Program-made: the position numbers and the translations under genes
Part shown: one piece after another, positions 17,123 to 27,555 of the stretch
How positions within the stretch are numbered: the stretch's first letter is position 1
Layout of the letters: each line of letters begins with the position of its first letter
The notes under the pieces: model-generated
The model's input: the letters and a program-made list of their open reading frames with translations, nothing else
The model's database searches: none
What the model was told of the DNA's origin: nothing
Origin: Entomospira culicis
Lineage (GTDB): Bacteria; Spirochaetota; Spirochaetia; WRBN01
Direction of reading: 5' to 3'
NCBI RefSeq assembly: GCF_028748145.1
Contig: NZ_CP118181.1
Location: 124,001-188,000 of the forward strand
DNA: 64,000 nucleotides

Positions 17123-17176
17123 ATGCATCTCGTGGTGGAGGTGAGCGTGCAGACGTGTAATCATGAGCTTTTCTAA
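17123..17176 (+). CDS. possible 17-codon leader ORF overlapping the dnaG start
   Basis: ATG 17123 follows a run of seven G's and reads [17 protein letters not shown] to a TAA at 17174-17176, overlapping the dnaG ATG (17163) in another frame. The dnaG ATG has no well-placed Shine-Dalgarno of its own (GGAGG at 17137-17141 is 21 nt away), so dnaG translation may depend on ribosomes ending here. This is inference. Confidence 0.3.
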   Translation: MHLVVEVSVQTCNHELF

Positions 17177-18965
17177 GGCGGTTGTTGCACAAATTGAAGA
17201 GCGATTAGACATCGTGGAGCTGATTGGATCTTATATCAGTGTTCAGTCCAAAAGCGGGCGATTTTGGGCATGCTGTCCTTTTCACCATGAGAAGACACCT
17301 AGCTTTAGCATCTCTCGAGAGTACCGCAGTTACCACTGTTTTGGCTGTGGGGCAAAGGGTGGTCTCTTTCAGTTTTATATGCAAATGGAGGGGGTCGACT
17401 TCCCCGAAGCGGTGCGTGTATTAGCGCAACGGGTGGGCATCGACCTCTCTCCAGAGCGCGAGGAGGTTCAGCGCGAGATTCTTCAACGTAAAACATTGCA
17501 AGAACTTTACCAGCGACTGACCAAGAGCTTTGAGCATTTGCTTTGGCATAGTGCGCGCGGGCAAGAGGCGTTGGCCTATTTGTATAAGCGGGGGCTTAGC
17601 GAGGAGAATATTCGCACATTTCGGGTGGGATATGGCATGAGTGGTTATCAGGAGTTGTATCAATTTCTGCTAAAACGTGGCTATAGTGAGCCCTTTTTAG
17701 CCGAGAGCGGACTCTTTTCTAAAAAGCATCCAATGTATAGTATTTTTCGTGATAGAATTATTTTTCCGTTGATAAATAGTGCTGGTGAGGTTGTCGCATA
17801 CAGTGGGCGCGCGATGCCCGATGCCAAAGCCGATGCTCCCAAGTATATCAATAGCCCCGAGACGGTGCTCTTTTCTAAGCGTAAGGAGCTCTATGGCATG
17901 GGGCAGGCCAAGGAGAGTATCCGCAAAGAGGAGCAATTTATCCTTTGCGAAGGCGCGATGGATGTGATGGCGTTGCATCAGATGGGCTATACACAGGCGG
18001 TGGCACCGTTGGGCTCAGCATTTACCTTGGAGCAGGCCGAATTGGTGCGACGCTTTGCTAGCAGTGCTCTTTTGTTGATGGATGGGGATGCTGCGGGGCA
18101 GAAGGCGATTCATCAATCGGCAATGATTTGCGAGGAGAGCGGTGTTAGTAGCTTACGCGCGGTGCGTCTACCGGCAAACAAAGATCCGAGCGAGTGCTTA
18201 GAGTACGGACAGGTGGATCTCTTGACAAAATCGATTAAACATGCTAGCCTATACTTTGATTTCTTGCTTCAAGAGCAGTTCAAGGAGATACCAAAAGATA
18301 ATATTGATCAACAAATGCGTGCCAGTTTGCCCATATTTAAGTATATTAGTATTGTACCCTCGCCGGTACGTCGCGAATCTTACCTCAAGATGCTCGCAGG
18401 AAAGCTCCATATTTCCGTCGATGCGGTTGTTGCCGAGTATACGCGCTTTAGTGAAGAGTCCTTTAGTAGCGTTAAATCGGATATGCCTAGGGATTTTTCT
18501 CTTGCGCCTCCATCTGGTGGGGTGGACAAAGAGGATGTCTTAGAGGTGTTAAGCGCGTCTCTTATGGATGCTCAACTTTATAAAGAGTATGAGGAATTTC
18601 TGGTGATGATGGATTTGTCGGCGTGGAATTTGGCAGAAATTTATCAATATTTGGTTGATACCCCCACAAATTTAGTGAATATGGATCATTTATTCGAAAC
18701 ATATTCCCTAGATGCGTCGATAAAAGAGCTATTAGAGCAGAAGAGATTGTCGATGAGCGATGCCCAAGATTCTTGGCAACAACGCGCAACACGTGCATGG
18801 GCGCGGATCTCTTTTCAAGAATTTACGCACCAGAGGGGTCGACTGTTGTTGGATTTAGCCAAGAGTGAGCAAGAGAAGGATGTCATGTTGATTAGTGAGT
18901 TGCAAGTGGAAGTCAATAGAATTAACCTCGATTTACACGAGGTCTGGGAGGGCATGCATGGATAA
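17163..18965 (+). CDS. dnaG: DNA primase
   Basis: 600 residues. It makes RNA primers at the replication fork. The N-terminal CHC2 zinc site is C38, H41, C59 and C62. The catalytic TOPRIM core has the conserved Glu in [11 protein letters not shown] and the DxD pair in LLMDGDAAG, and YSGRAM is present just before it. The C-terminal ~150 residues would bind the DnaB helicase; they are diverged but of normal length. The end of the gene overlaps the start of rpoD by 8 nt, the classical dnaG-rpoD part of the macromolecular-synthesis operon. There is no rpsU here. Confidence 0.95.
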   Translation: MSFSKAVVAQIEERLDIVELIGSYISVQSKSGRFWACCPFHHEKTPSFSISREYRSYHCFGCGAKGGLFQFYMQMEGVDFPEAVRVLAQRVGIDLSPEREEVQREILQRKTLQELYQRLTKSFEHLLWHSARGQEALAYLYKRGLSEENIRTFRVGYGMSGYQELYQFLLKRGYSEPFLAESGLFSKKHPMYSIFRDRIIFPLINSAGEVVAYSGRAMPDAKADAPKYINSPETVLFSKRKELYGMGQAKESIRKEEQFILCEGAMDVMALHQMGYTQAVAPLGSAFTLEQAELVRRFASSALLLMDGDAAGQKAIHQSAMICEESGVSSLRAVRLPANKDPSECLEYGQVDLLTKSIKHASLYFDFLLQEQFKEIPKDNIDQQMRASLPIFKYISIVPSPVRRESYLKMLAGKLHISVDAVVAEYTRFSEESFSSVKSDMPRDFSLAPPSGGVDKEDVLEVLSASLMDAQLYKEYEEFLVMMDLSAWNLAEIYQYLVDTPTNLVNMDHLFETYSLDASIKELLEQKRLSMSDAQDSWQQRATRAWARISFQEFTHQRGRLLLDLAKSEQEKDVMLISELQVEVNRINLDLHEVWEGMHG

Positions 18966-20760
18966 AATAGAGTCGCACCCTGCGATCGAGAAGTTGCTGG
19001 AGTACACCAAGCTTAAAAAGCAGATTACTTACGATGAGCTTAATGAATTCTTACCGGCAGACTTGATCAGTGGTAGTAAAATTGATGACGTGCTTGCCTT
19101 TTTAGAAGAGAAGAATATCCGCATGGTTGAGGTGGAAGAGAGCGACGAGCTTGGCTTAGACGACGATCTTGCTGATGAAACGGAGTTGGGGCTTGAGGAT
19201 GAGGATGGCGAACATTTAGAAGTCTCTGTGGATAAGTATATCGATTTGAGTAAAACCAAAAAGAAGCTCATTGGTGGCGATAGCGACGGCGGACTTGATG
19301 ATCCTATCCGTCTTTACTTGCGCGAAATTGGTAAAGAGAAGCTCCTTACTGCTGAGGAGGAGATTACGCTCTCTAAGCAGATGGAAGAGGGTGAGACCAA
19401 AATTCGGGATGCTTTGCAAGGCAGTGGTGTGCTTATTTATGAATTTTATGAATTAGCACGTCGGGCGTTTGATAAGAGCGAGGAGAGCGAGGAGTTCTTA
19501 CTTAAAGAGAGCGTGGATGTGCTCGCTGAGCGTCGTCGCCTCAATCAGGCTTATCGTGATGTCTTAAAGCCAATGTTTGCTAATTTAAAGCAACATATGG
19601 ACTTGAAGACGAAAATTCTCACGCAAAGTGGGCAAGTTCTGCAAGATGATAAGCTTAAGTCGAGTCGTAAAAAGTTGCTTCAGGAGATTAGTAAAATTAA
19701 GATCCATCAAGAGGAGATCTTTAACTTTTCTGAGCATATTTTGGATGAGGCAAAAGAGATTCGTCGCTGTCGCATGGAGATCACGAAGATTCAAAAAGAG
19801 CTGATGGTGCAGAATATGCGTGAACTGCGTCTTTTGAGTCGCCAGTTGGCTAGCGCCCCTGAGCGCGCGCGTATGGAGCAACAGCTTGGGTTGAATGGCG
19901 ATGAAATTAAAGAGAAGATTCGTCATATTCAATTGACCGATAAAACCTTGCACGAAATCGAGATGCAGTATGAAGAGTCTGCGGATCGTATTTTGGAGAT
20001 GAGCGAGCAAATTTATGCTGGTCAGGCGTTGATGAAGAGTGCTAAAGATCGTCTTACCGAGGCTAACTTACGTCTTGTTGTCTCGATCGCCAAGAAGTAT
20101 ATCAACCGTGGATTGCACTTCTTCGATTTGGTGCAAGAGGGCAATATCGGGTTGATTAAAGCGGTGGAAAAGTATGAGTATCGTAAAGGATTCAAATTTT
20201 CTACTTATGCGACGTGGTGGATCCGTCAGGCGATTTCGCGATCGATTTCCGATCAGGCACGTACGATTCGTGTACCGGTTCATATGATTGAGCAGATTAA
20301 TAAAGTGATGCGTGAGACGCGTCAACTTACCCAAATTATGGGGCGGGAGCCTAGCGATGATGAGGTGGCTGAGCGCTTGGGTTGGACGGTGAGTCGGATT
20401 AAATCGGTGAAAAATGTTGCCCGCGAACCTATCAGTTTGGAGACGCCCATTGGTGAGGAAGAAGATAGTTTGTTGGGCGATTTTATCGACGATAAAGATG
20501 CGGAAAATCCTGCCAACCAAACCTCCTTCCGCATCCTACAAGAGGAGCTTGCCGAGACCCTTGAGGCGCTTAATGCGCGTGAGCGGGAGGTCTTGAAGAT
20601 GCGCTTTGGGTTGGATGGTGGCTATTCGTTGACGCTTGAAGAGGTGGGCTTATACTTTAATGTTACGCGAGAGCGGATTCGTCAGATTGAGGCGAAGGCA
20701 TTGCGTCGATTGAAAAATCCACGTCGAAGCAAGCGATTGAAAGAGTTTTTAGAGCAATAA
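18958..20760 (+). CDS. rpoD: primary sigma factor RpoD (sigma-70)
   Basis: 600 residues. Region 1.1 is acidic at the N-terminus. Region 1.2 starts at [11 protein letters not shown] (about 118). A long non-conserved region follows. Regions 2.1-2.4 include [12 protein letters not shown] and [16 protein letters not shown] (the -10 reading helix). Region 3 follows, and region 4.2 is [20 protein letters not shown] (the -35 helix-turn-helix). I chose ATG 18958, which overlaps the dnaG stop and follows GGGAGGG. The frame is open further upstream to 18895, but only inside dnaG. The near-consensus promoters across this window fit a standard sigma-70. Confidence 0.97.
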   Translation: MDKIESHPAIEKLLEYTKLKKQITYDELNEFLPADLISGSKIDDVLAFLEEKNIRMVEVEESDELGLDDDLADETELGLEDEDGEHLEVSVDKYIDLSKTKKKLIGGDSDGGLDDPIRLYLREIGKEKLLTAEEEITLSKQMEEGETKIRDALQGSGVLIYEFYELARRAFDKSEESEEFLLKESVDVLAERRRLNQAYRDVLKPMFANLKQHMDLKTKILTQSGQVLQDDKLKSSRKKLLQEISKIKIHQEEIFNFSEHILDEAKEIRRCRMEITKIQKELMVQNMRELRLLSRQLASAPERARMEQQLGLNGDEIKEKIRHIQLTDKTLHEIEMQYEESADRILEMSEQIYAGQALMKSAKDRLTEANLRLVVSIAKKYINRGLHFFDLVQEGNIGLIKAVEKYEYRKGFKFSTYATWWIRQAISRSISDQARTIRVPVHMIEQINKVMRETRQLTQIMGREPSDDEVAERLGWTVSRIKSVKNVAREPISLETPIGEEEDSLLGDFIDDKDAENPANQTSFRILQEELAETLEALNAREREVLKMRFGLDGGYSLTLEEVGLYFNVTRERIRQIEAKALRRLKNPRRSKRLKEFLEQ

Positions 20761-20799
20761 ATGACACAAAATTTAGTCGGGTTAAGGTGAGGAGAGAGC

Positions 20800-21648
20800 A
20801 TGCAAGAGGTATTTGAAAAGTTACAGCAATTACAAGAAGTGCTTGCGGAGCGATATGAGATTGAGCGCCATTTGAGTGCGATTCCTAAGCAATTGTCGAC
20901 GCAGTCGGATGTGGTTGCGCGCTTGCGTAAGAGTTATGGCGAGAAGGAACACGCGCATGCTGGTTTGTCTGAGATTGTCAGTCGTCTTCGTATTGATCTT
21001 GGCGATGCACAGATTGTGCGTGAGTCTGCAGAGCGTCGTATGGAGGCGGTGAAGACGCAACGTGAATTTGAGGCACTAGAGAAAGAGATTAATGATGCGG
21101 CGTTGGAGGAAGATCGTTTACGTCATGAGTTACGTAAGCATGATCAAGAGTTGCAGGCGCTCAATGAGGCGATGCAGAGTGAACTTGAGTTGATTCAAGA
21201 TCAGGAGCAGGAGCTCAATGATGTGGAGCGCAGTGTGCAAAAAGAGAGCGAAAAAGATGAACAACGTCTACGTGAGCTACTTATTGAGGAGCAACGTCTT
21301 ACCCCTGATTTGGATGTGAGTCTTTTGCATAAATTTGAGAGTATCATTAAGAATAAATTGGGTCTAGGTATTGTTGGTATCCGCTCGGGGGTCTGCAGTG
21401 GATGTCATATTGTTTTGCCGGCAAACTTTGTTAATGAAGTACGTATGGCGCACAAGGTGGAGTTTTGCCCATATTGTAGTCGGGTTCTTTACTTTGAGAA
21501 TGGCGATGTCGATGAATTCTTCACTGGGTATATCGACGCAGACGAGATGGGTGGCTTGATTGACTTGGTCGATGAGGATGATTTTGAAGAAGAAGAGCCT
21601 CCTACGTTGATTGATGATGAGATGGCTGGCGATTATGAAGATAATTAG
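20800..21648 (+). CDS. coiled-coil protein with C4 zinc ribbon
   Basis: 282 residues. Residues about 1-175 form a long alpha-helical coiled coil (Glu, Lys, Leu and Gln rich). A C4 zinc ribbon follows at about 195-230, with CSGCH then CPYCS. The C-terminal tail is extremely acidic. This is the widespread 'C4-type zinc ribbon domain' family (CT398-like); in Chlamydia a homologue interacts with sigma-54 and flagellar or secretion factors, but function is otherwise unsettled. Its place directly after rpoD and before rnpB agrees with a basic transcription-linked role, which is inference. Confidence 0.82.
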   Translation: MQEVFEKLQQLQEVLAERYEIERHLSAIPKQLSTQSDVVARLRKSYGEKEHAHAGLSEIVSRLRIDLGDAQIVRESAERRMEAVKTQREFEALEKEINDAALEEDRLRHELRKHDQELQALNEAMQSELELIQDQEQELNDVERSVQKESEKDEQRLRELLIEEQRLTPDLDVSLLHKFESIIKNKLGLGIVGIRSGVCSGCHIVLPANFVNEVRMAHKVEFCPYCSRVLYFENGDVDEFFTGYIDADEMGGLIDLVDEDDFEEEEPPTLIDDEMAGDYEDN

Positions 21649-21668
21649 CTGGCATAGTTAGAGAGTAA

Positions 21669-22010
21669 TAGGTAGATTCAGGCTGTCGCTCGTAAAGAGA
21701 GGAAAGTCCGGGCTTCATAGGGGAGAGCGCAGGCTAACGACCTGACGCGGTAGCAATACTGCGATGGAAAGTGCCACAGAAAAGATACCGCCGATACTTT
21801 ATGGTGTGGGTAAGGGTGAAAAGGTGAGGTAAGAGCTCACCGCACCACTGGCGACAGGGGTGGCAGGGAAAACCCCGCTCGAAGCAAGCCCAAATAGCAA
21901 GGAGATGCCCCGTCTATAACCTTGCGGGTAGGGTGCAAAGAGGTTGCTAGTAATAGTAGTCGAAGATAGATGACAGCGCGAAACAGAACCCGGCTTATGG
22001 GTCTACCTTT
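21669..22010 (+). ncRNA. rnpB: RNase P RNA (class A)
   Basis: The catalytic RNA that matures tRNA 5' ends. Recognisable conserved blocks in order are GAGGAAAGTCCGGGC (P4 and the CR-I region), the AGGGTGAAAAGGTG and GTAAGAGCTCACCGC stems, the AAACCCC and CAAATAG segments, GATAGATGACAG and ACAGAACCCGGCTTA (CR-V, pairing for P4). The ends are set by P1 pairing between AGGTAGA (about 21670) and TCTACCT (about 22002-22008). The T-run that follows should terminate transcription. The exact ends are uncertain by a few bases. Confidence 0.93.
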
Positions 22011-22035
22011 TTTATAGGGAGTGAATAGGGAGTAT

Positions 22036-22950
22036 ATGAGAAGAAGACTATTATCACGAACGAATATGTTTGGGTTATTTGTGGTGATGGTTTTTGTCAT
22101 TATCGGACTGGCTTTTTATGTGGGTGCTAGGGCGGTGCGCATCTATGTGGGTTCTTTGCGTGAGCGAGAAGATATTGTCGAACTGCTTAATGAGGGGAAT
22201 TTTTTACGCGTGCTCTTTTTGGCCGAAGATACGCTGGCGATGAATCCAGTGGATGCAAATGCGCGTGCGTTTGCCGGTATTGCGAGTTTTTATTTGGGGG
22301 TTTATAGCTATGAACCTCAGGAACGCACCCGTTATTTACGCGATGCGATTTATCATTTGCGTTTGGCGTTGGAGTTAGATAAGGATTTTGTTTTTCGCGC
22401 GCAGGTGCACTACGTGTTGGCACAAGCTTACTTGCATCTTAATGAGTATTATGCCAATGTAGCGGTGGAGCATTTGCTTTCTGCTAGAGAACTTGGCTAC
22501 GATGTGGCGCAAATTCATGAGCATTTAGGGGTGGCGTATATTCGCATGGGCGATGCTGAACGTGGGGTGGCGCATCTTCAACAGGTGCATGGCGAACGCA
22601 GTAGTCAGTATCATATTATATTGGGCGATGCTTATGCGATGAGTGGGAAATTTTTAGATGCGCGGGGCGAGTTTTTACGCGCGTTGGAGCTCAACCAAGA
22701 TGACAATGTGCGCGATCGTATCGAGATGAAATTGGCGAAGGTCTATTATGATATGGGTAATTTGACTGAGGCTAAGCAACTTTACTTGCTCTTATTGCGT
22801 CGCTTTCCCGACGATGCGCAAGCACATTTTATTTTAGGAAAGATTTATGAAGAAGAGGGTAACCTCAATCTTGCACGTGCAAGTTGGCGTCGATCGTTAC
22901 AGCTTAATCCACAAAATAGCGAGGCGTATGCCAAAATCTATGGAGAATAA
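22036..22950 (+). CDS. membrane-anchored TPR protein
   Basis: 304 residues. One N-terminal transmembrane helix (about residues 10-32) is followed by tetratricopeptide-type helix pairs over the rest (ALELNQDDNV, AHFILGKIYEEEGN and similar), so it is a scaffold on one face of the inner membrane. I chose ATG 22036, with AGGGAG just upstream, over GTG 22021, which would have no spaced Shine-Dalgarno. It lies between rnpB and mreB, and its TPR array could help assemble the elongasome encoded downstream. That role is inference from position. Confidence 0.8.
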   Translation: MRRRLLSRTNMFGLFVVMVFVIIGLAFYVGARAVRIYVGSLREREDIVELLNEGNFLRVLFLAEDTLAMNPVDANARAFAGIASFYLGVYSYEPQERTRYLRDAIYHLRLALELDKDFVFRAQVHYVLAQAYLHLNEYYANVAVEHLLSARELGYDVAQIHEHLGVAYIRMGDAERGVAHLQQVHGERSSQYHIILGDAYAMSGKFLDARGEFLRALELNQDDNVRDRIEMKLAKVYYDMGNLTEAKQLYLLLLRRFPDDAQAHFILGKIYEEEGNLNLARASWRRSLQLNPQNSEAYAKIYGE

Positions 22951-22975
22951 AGATGTGTAAGAATCAAAAAAGTTG

Positions 22976-23005
22976 TTGCTATCCACAAAGAAGATAGTGT
23001 ACAAT
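22976..23005 (+). promoter_or_regulatory. mreB operon promoter
   Basis: TTGCTA (22976-22981), an 18-bp spacer, and TACAAT (23000-23005), about 75 nt before the mreB ATG. Confidence 0.6.
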
Positions 23006-23080
23006 GAGTGTAAATGAAGGAAGAAAAGAGTGAATAATCAGGATTATCGGAAAAAAAGTGAAGGCAGGAGATAGAGGTAT

Positions 23081-24109
23081 ATGGCACTTTTTGGCATGTC
23101 GACAGATATTGGAATCGATTTAGGAACTTGTAACACGTTGGTTTACCTTCGCGGTAAGGGCATTGTTTTGGATGAGCCAACGGTCGTGGCGATGGAGCGT
23201 GGTACGCGTCAGATTCGGGCGGTGGGAACGGAAGCCAAGCGGATGCTTAGCCGTACGCCGGAGGACATTGTGGCGATTCGCCCGTTGCGTGATGGTGTAA
23301 TTAGCGATCTCCAGACGACAGAAAAGATGATTAGTTATTTTATCAAAAAGGTTGTACCAAACTCCTTTATGGTGAAACCGCGCATGGTGATTGGTGTGCC
23401 TTCGTGTATTACTGAAGTAGAGGCGCAGGCGGTGCACGAGAGTGCATATAAGGCAGGCGCGCGTTTCGTCAAGGTTATCCATGAGAGCTTTGCTGCTGCC
23501 CTTGGCGCTAATATTCCCGTTTTTGAGCCAGCTGGGCACATGATTTGTGATATTGGTGGTGGTACGACGGAGGTGTCGGTTATCTCTTTGGGCGGAACGG
23601 TGGTTAGCAATGCGGTGCGTATTGGTGGCGATGAGTTTGATGAGGCGATTGTCAAGCATGTGCGCACGGTGCATAATGTGATTATTGGTGATCAGACTGC
23701 CGAAGATCTCAAAATTAAGATAGGTAATGCGGTGCCTGATAAGACGATCGAGAAGATGGAAATTAAAGGAACGGATGCGATTACGGGTTTACCCAAGCGC
23801 CTTGAGGTTGACTCGGTGGAGATCCGTGAGGCTTTGCAAGATCCTATCAATGTGATTATTGAAGAGGTTAAGCGTACGTTGAGCAAGACTCCACCTGAAT
23901 TGGCTGCTGATATTTTGGAGCGTGGCATCGTGATGACCGGTGGTGGGTCGAACTTGAAGGGGCTTTACAAACTGCTTGCTAAGGAGACGGGTGTGCCGGT
24001 GATTCTGGCAGAAAATCCGCTCTTGTGTGTGGTGTTGGGCGCGGGCAAGTACTTTGACTACATTGGCAAGAATGGTAATCGCAGTATTTACGACACACTA
24101 GGAAATTAA
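23081..24109 (+). CDS. mreB: rod-shape actin homologue MreB
   Basis: 342 residues. It forms actin-like filaments under the inner membrane that direct lateral wall synthesis. The actin-fold phosphate-1 loop DLGTCNT (about 10-16), phosphate-2 loop [12 protein letters not shown] (about 157-168) and the adenosine motif [10 protein letters not shown] are all intact. An AGGAGATAGAGG Shine-Dalgarno precedes the ATG. It is the first gene of mreB-mreC-mreD-mrdA-rodA, the complete elongasome cluster, and the genes that follow are close or overlapping. Confidence 0.97.
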   Translation: MALFGMSTDIGIDLGTCNTLVYLRGKGIVLDEPTVVAMERGTRQIRAVGTEAKRMLSRTPEDIVAIRPLRDGVISDLQTTEKMISYFIKKVVPNSFMVKPRMVIGVPSCITEVEAQAVHESAYKAGARFVKVIHESFAAALGANIPVFEPAGHMICDIGGGTTEVSVISLGGTVVSNAVRIGGDEFDEAIVKHVRTVHNVIIGDQTAEDLKIKIGNAVPDKTIEKMEIKGTDAITGLPKRLEVDSVEIREALQDPINVIIEEVKRTLSKTPPELAADILERGIVMTGGGSNLKGLYKLLAKETGVPVILAENPLLCVVLGAGKYFDYIGKNGNRSIYDTLGN

Positions 24110-24125
24110 ATAATATCGAGGAATT

Positions 24126-25109
24126 ATGTTTAGAGGAATTCTCACACGTAATAATGTCGCTATGCTCTTTTACTTAACGCTCACCTCCTTAATGATTCTC
24201 GCTAGAAGCAGTGGTTTTAGCGAGAGCATTCGTTATGGAGGCGGTACGGCGTTAGGGGCGATACAGTCTGGTCTTAGTGGCGGGGTGGGGTCGGTGCGAC
24301 AGCTGGGCAGTGATTTTATTCGGCTGTGGCGCATGAATATTCACTATAAAAAGATGCAGCAGCATATCCAGCAGTACAGCTATTACGAGATGGAATTTCA
24401 TCGGCTTAACCTAGAGAATGAACGGTTGCGTCGTCGTTTGGGTATTCCTGCATTGATGGGATATCAGCAAGTGCATGCACAGGTGGTGGCGCGCGATGCG
24501 AGTAATTTGTCTAATGTTTTTTCCATCAATAAGGGTTCGGCTGCGGGTATCAAACCGAAGATGCTAGTGATGGCTTATAGTCCTGAACAAGAGCTTTATG
24601 GGGTGGTTGGTCGTGTGCAAGAGGTCTTTGCCTATCGTTCTACGGTGGTGCCTCTTACGCAAAGTAACACGTTTTTGGCGGCACAATTGATTCCTTCGGG
24701 CTATGAGGGGTTGATTACGGGTGGAAGTTGGAGTGGCGATGAATTATTGCTCAATTATATCTCGCGTAACGCACTCAATAATATTGCGATTGGCGACTTG
24801 GTGGTGACGAGCGCGATTATGCAACAACAGTCTGAAGAGAGCGAGATTATCTCGGATCTGTATATTGGCGAAGTTGTTGAGGTGATTAATGATCCAACGC
24901 AGGTCTCTTTGCAGATTCGTCTTAAGAGTATTATCGATTTAGGTAGGCTTGATTATGTCTTTGTCTTGATTGCCGAGGAGTCGACGCAATGGCGCTTAGA
25001 GAGCGAGTTGCAGGCGATGGAAGTTGGGCGTGTCTACCAAGATTATTATGACGAGCAGGCAGCCAGTGGCTTGGCATATCAGGCTATTGATGGGGAGGAT
25101 ATGCCATGA
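24126..25109 (+). CDS. mreC: rod-shape-determining protein MreC
   Basis: 327 residues. An N-terminal transmembrane helix (about 12-30), a coiled coil (about 75-105, with NLENERLRRRLG) and then two beta-barrel domains in the periplasm (from about 115). It bridges MreB and MreD to the penicillin-binding protein. Conserved features include VVARDASNLSNVFSINKGS and a GVVGRV turn. It starts 17 nt after mreB and overlaps mreD by 4 nt, so the three are translationally linked. Confidence 0.92.
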   Translation: MFRGILTRNNVAMLFYLTLTSLMILARSSGFSESIRYGGGTALGAIQSGLSGGVGSVRQLGSDFIRLWRMNIHYKKMQQHIQQYSYYEMEFHRLNLENERLRRRLGIPALMGYQQVHAQVVARDASNLSNVFSINKGSAAGIKPKMLVMAYSPEQELYGVVGRVQEVFAYRSTVVPLTQSNTFLAAQLIPSGYEGLITGGSWSGDELLLNYISRNALNNIAIGDLVVTSAIMQQQSEESEIISDLYIGEVVEVINDPTQVSLQIRLKSIIDLGRLDYVFVLIAEESTQWRLESELQAMEVGRVYQDYYDEQAASGLAYQAIDGEDMP

Positions 25110-25624
25110 GACGATTTTTCATTCTCTTCTCACTCTTATCGGTGGTAAGTTTAGTGCAGGGAATTCTTAAAGGGATTGTCGTTTTTAATGGCATTGCGAT
25201 TTTTCCCGATATTGCATTGATTATTTTGGTGCTCTTTTCGGTGGAATTTGGGCGCGGGGTGGGTCAGAGTGCTGGCTGGCTGGGTGGTATCTTGGAGGAT
25301 TTTGCACTAGCGCAACCGTTAGGTGTCAATGCAATGGTGAAGATGTTGATGGGCACAACCTTTGGCGCACTTAAAGGGCGCTTTGTGGTGGGTGCGGTGT
25401 TGGTGGCGTTGTTTACGGTGGGCGTGGCTACGATCTTTAAGTATGCGGTTACGTGGCTGATTGCACGTATTTTTGGTCTGGAGATCTATTCGCTTTTTGG
25501 TATGATGATGAATATGTTGGTGGAGTTGGCACTTAACTTGCTGATAACCTTACCCATCTTTTGGTTGGTGCGCCGTATTCTTAAGGCGGTAGCAGACTTT
25601 ATTCGCTGGGAGCAGAAGATTTAA
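25106..25624 (+). CDS. mreD: rod-shape-determining protein MreD
   Basis: 172 residues with about five hydrophobic helices, the usual size and topology for MreD. It overlaps mreC by 4 nt (ATGA type) and mrdA by 1 nt. Sequence conservation in this family is low, so the call rests mainly on position and membrane profile, plus the FPDIALIILV segment and the conserved-type GGxLED turn after helix 3. Confidence 0.88.
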   Translation: MRRFFILFSLLSVVSLVQGILKGIVVFNGIAIFPDIALIILVLFSVEFGRGVGQSAGWLGGILEDFALAQPLGVNAMVKMLMGTTFGALKGRFVVGAVLVALFTVGVATIFKYAVTWLIARIFGLEIYSLFGMMMNMLVELALNLLITLPIFWLVRRILKAVADFIRWEQKI

Positions 25625-27555
25625 TGGAAGATAAGTTCTTGAGTAAAGAGAGAATTTTTGCGTTGATGGCATTGGTGGTGATCTTATTGAGCATCTTTAT
25701 GCTACGCGTGTTCCATTTACAGATTAAGCGTGGCAATAAATTTTCCGAAGTATCGGAAACGATCTCGACGAGTTCTCGTCTTATTCCGCCACGTCGGGGG
25801 TTTATTTATGATCGTAATGGGGTACCGCTGGTTTTTCATGAGAATTTTTTTACATTGAAAGTGATTCCTGCCGAGGTGGGTGGTGAGCTTGAGTTGCAAC
25901 AACTAAAGGAGCGATTAGCGTATCGACTTAATGTGTCGCCTGCCTTTTTGAATCGAAGATTGCCTGATACACTCTATCGCAGCTACGATCCTGTTTTAAT
26001 TCGAGAAGATGTTGATTTTACCCAAATTGCCTATTTTGCCGAGAATAAGGAGAGCTTTCCGGGGTTAATTTGGGAGGCGCAGGCTAAGCGTATCTACTCA
26101 GAAGAGGCCGGAATTGCGCATATTTTGGGCTATGTTGCCGAAATTAGCGAAGATGAGTTACAAATTCTCTATAATGAGGGGTATCGACGTGGGGATAAGA
26201 TTGGTAAGACGGGCGTAGAGAAGAGTTACGATAAGTTTCTGCGCGGTACAGCGGGGCGACAATTTTTTATGGTGGATGCGCGCGGTCGACCGGTACGTGA
26301 GTTGGAAGAGGAGCGCAAGTTGCCCCAAAATGGATCGGATATTTATCTAACGATTGATATGCGTGTGCAGAAGCTTGCCTACGACGCGATGGCTGGCAGG
26401 CGTGGATCAGTGGTGGTCTTAAAGCCGGCAACTGGTGAGATCTTGGCGATGGTGAGCAATCCGGTCTTTAACGCCAATACTTTCAGCGAGTCGGGTGAGC
26501 GTGGGTTTGCCGCCCAGATATCAAACCCCAATTTTCCTTTTATCAATCGTGCCATCTCTGCGGTCTATCCGCCTGCTTCTACCTTTAAGATTGTTACGCA
26601 TGCTACAATTATAGAGAAGACGAATGTTTCGCCTGATTTTCGCGTGCACTGCAGTGGCTTTTTGACTTTAGGCAATATGCGTTTTAATGATCACCCGCAC
26701 CACAAAGGGGGCATGCAGAATTTGCGTGAGGCGCTGGGCAATAGCTGTAATGTGTACTTTTGGACGATTGCACGCGATTATTTAGGCAAAGATAGTCGGG
26801 GTAATCATGACCCGGCGATGATATCCGAGGTGGCGCGAGATTTTGGTCTAGGTGCCTCTACTGATATCGATTTACCCAATGAGAAGAGCGGTATGGTGCC
26901 AGACAAGGCTTGGAAAGAGGATATCTTTAATAGTGCTTGGGTTGGTGGTGATACGCTTAATATGGCGATTGGACAGGGATTTTTACAGGTAACTCCCTTA
27001 CAAGTGGCAAATGTGGGTGCGATGGTGGCAAATACGGGAGTTATTTATAAACCGCGGATTGTGAAGCGTATTCACAATGAGGAGAGTGGTTTTAGCGATG
27101 AACACCGTCCACATGTGTTGCACGAGGCGAGCATCTCTTCGCAGACATGGCAACGTCTAGCAGAGGATATGCGCTGGGTCGTAACGGATGGTACGGGTCG
27201 GCTGCTTACGCGTGTGGTCACGGCTGCGGGCAAGACGGGAACCGGTGAGACGGGTATTGCGGGGCACTATCACGACTGGTTTGTCGCGTATGCCCCTTAT
27301 CAGACTGATGACCCAACCGAACGGATTGTGGTGGTGGTACAGATTGAGGCAAATGATAATTATGAGTGGTGGTCTACCAAGATAACTGATTTGATTATTC
27401 AGGGGTATTTTGCCGAGCAAGATTATCATGATGTATTGCGCACCTTGCGTCCGTGGTACATGAATTGGCGTGCGATTACGGGAGACTCTTACGTAATGCC
27501 ATCGCGCCCATTGCCGGCGACCGCAGAGGTGTTAGCACAATTGGAGGGAGCTTAG
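25624..27555 (+). CDS. mrdA: penicillin-binding protein 2 (elongasome transpeptidase)
   Basis: 643 residues. One N-terminal transmembrane helix, a pedestal/dimerisation domain (RGFIYDRNG motif), then a class B transpeptidase domain. The three active-site motifs are intact: SxxK as STFK (YPPASTFKIVT), SxN as SCN (GNSCNVYF) and KTG as AGKTGTGE. It crosslinks peptidoglycan for side-wall growth together with RodA, encoded next. The C-terminus extends a little past the catalytic domain (WYMNWRAITG...). It starts on the last base of the mreD stop. Confidence 0.96.
   Translation: MEDKFLSKERIFALMALVVILLSIFMLRVFHLQIKRGNKFSEVSETISTSSRLIPPRRGFIYDRNGVPLVFHENFFTLKVIPAEVGGELELQQLKERLAYRLNVSPAFLNRRLPDTLYRSYDPVLIREDVDFTQIAYFAENKESFPGLIWEAQAKRIYSEEAGIAHILGYVAEISEDELQILYNEGYRRGDKIGKTGVEKSYDKFLRGTAGRQFFMVDARGRPVRELEEERKLPQNGSDIYLTIDMRVQKLAYDAMAGRRGSVVVLKPATGEILAMVSNPVFNANTFSESGERGFAAQISNPNFPFINRAISAVYPPASTFKIVTHATIIEKTNVSPDFRVHCSGFLTLGNMRFNDHPHHKGGMQNLREALGNSCNVYFWTIARDYLGKDSRGNHDPAMISEVARDFGLGASTDIDLPNEKSGMVPDKAWKEDIFNSAWVGGDTLNMAIGQGFLQVTPLQVANVGAMVANTGVIYKPRIVKRIHNEESGFSDEHRPHVLHEASISSQTWQRLAEDMRWVVTDGTGRLLTRVVTAAGKTGTGETGIAGHYHDWFVAYAPYQTDDPTERIVVVVQIEANDNYEWWSTKITDLIIQGYFAEQDYHDVLRTLRPWYMNWRAITGDSYVMPSRPLPATAEVLAQLEGA

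Noticed and set aside
18895-18957. Upstream start for rpoD
   Set aside because: These 21 codons lie inside dnaG and have no Shine-Dalgarno, while ATG 18958 has GGGAGGG and fits sigma-70 N-termini.
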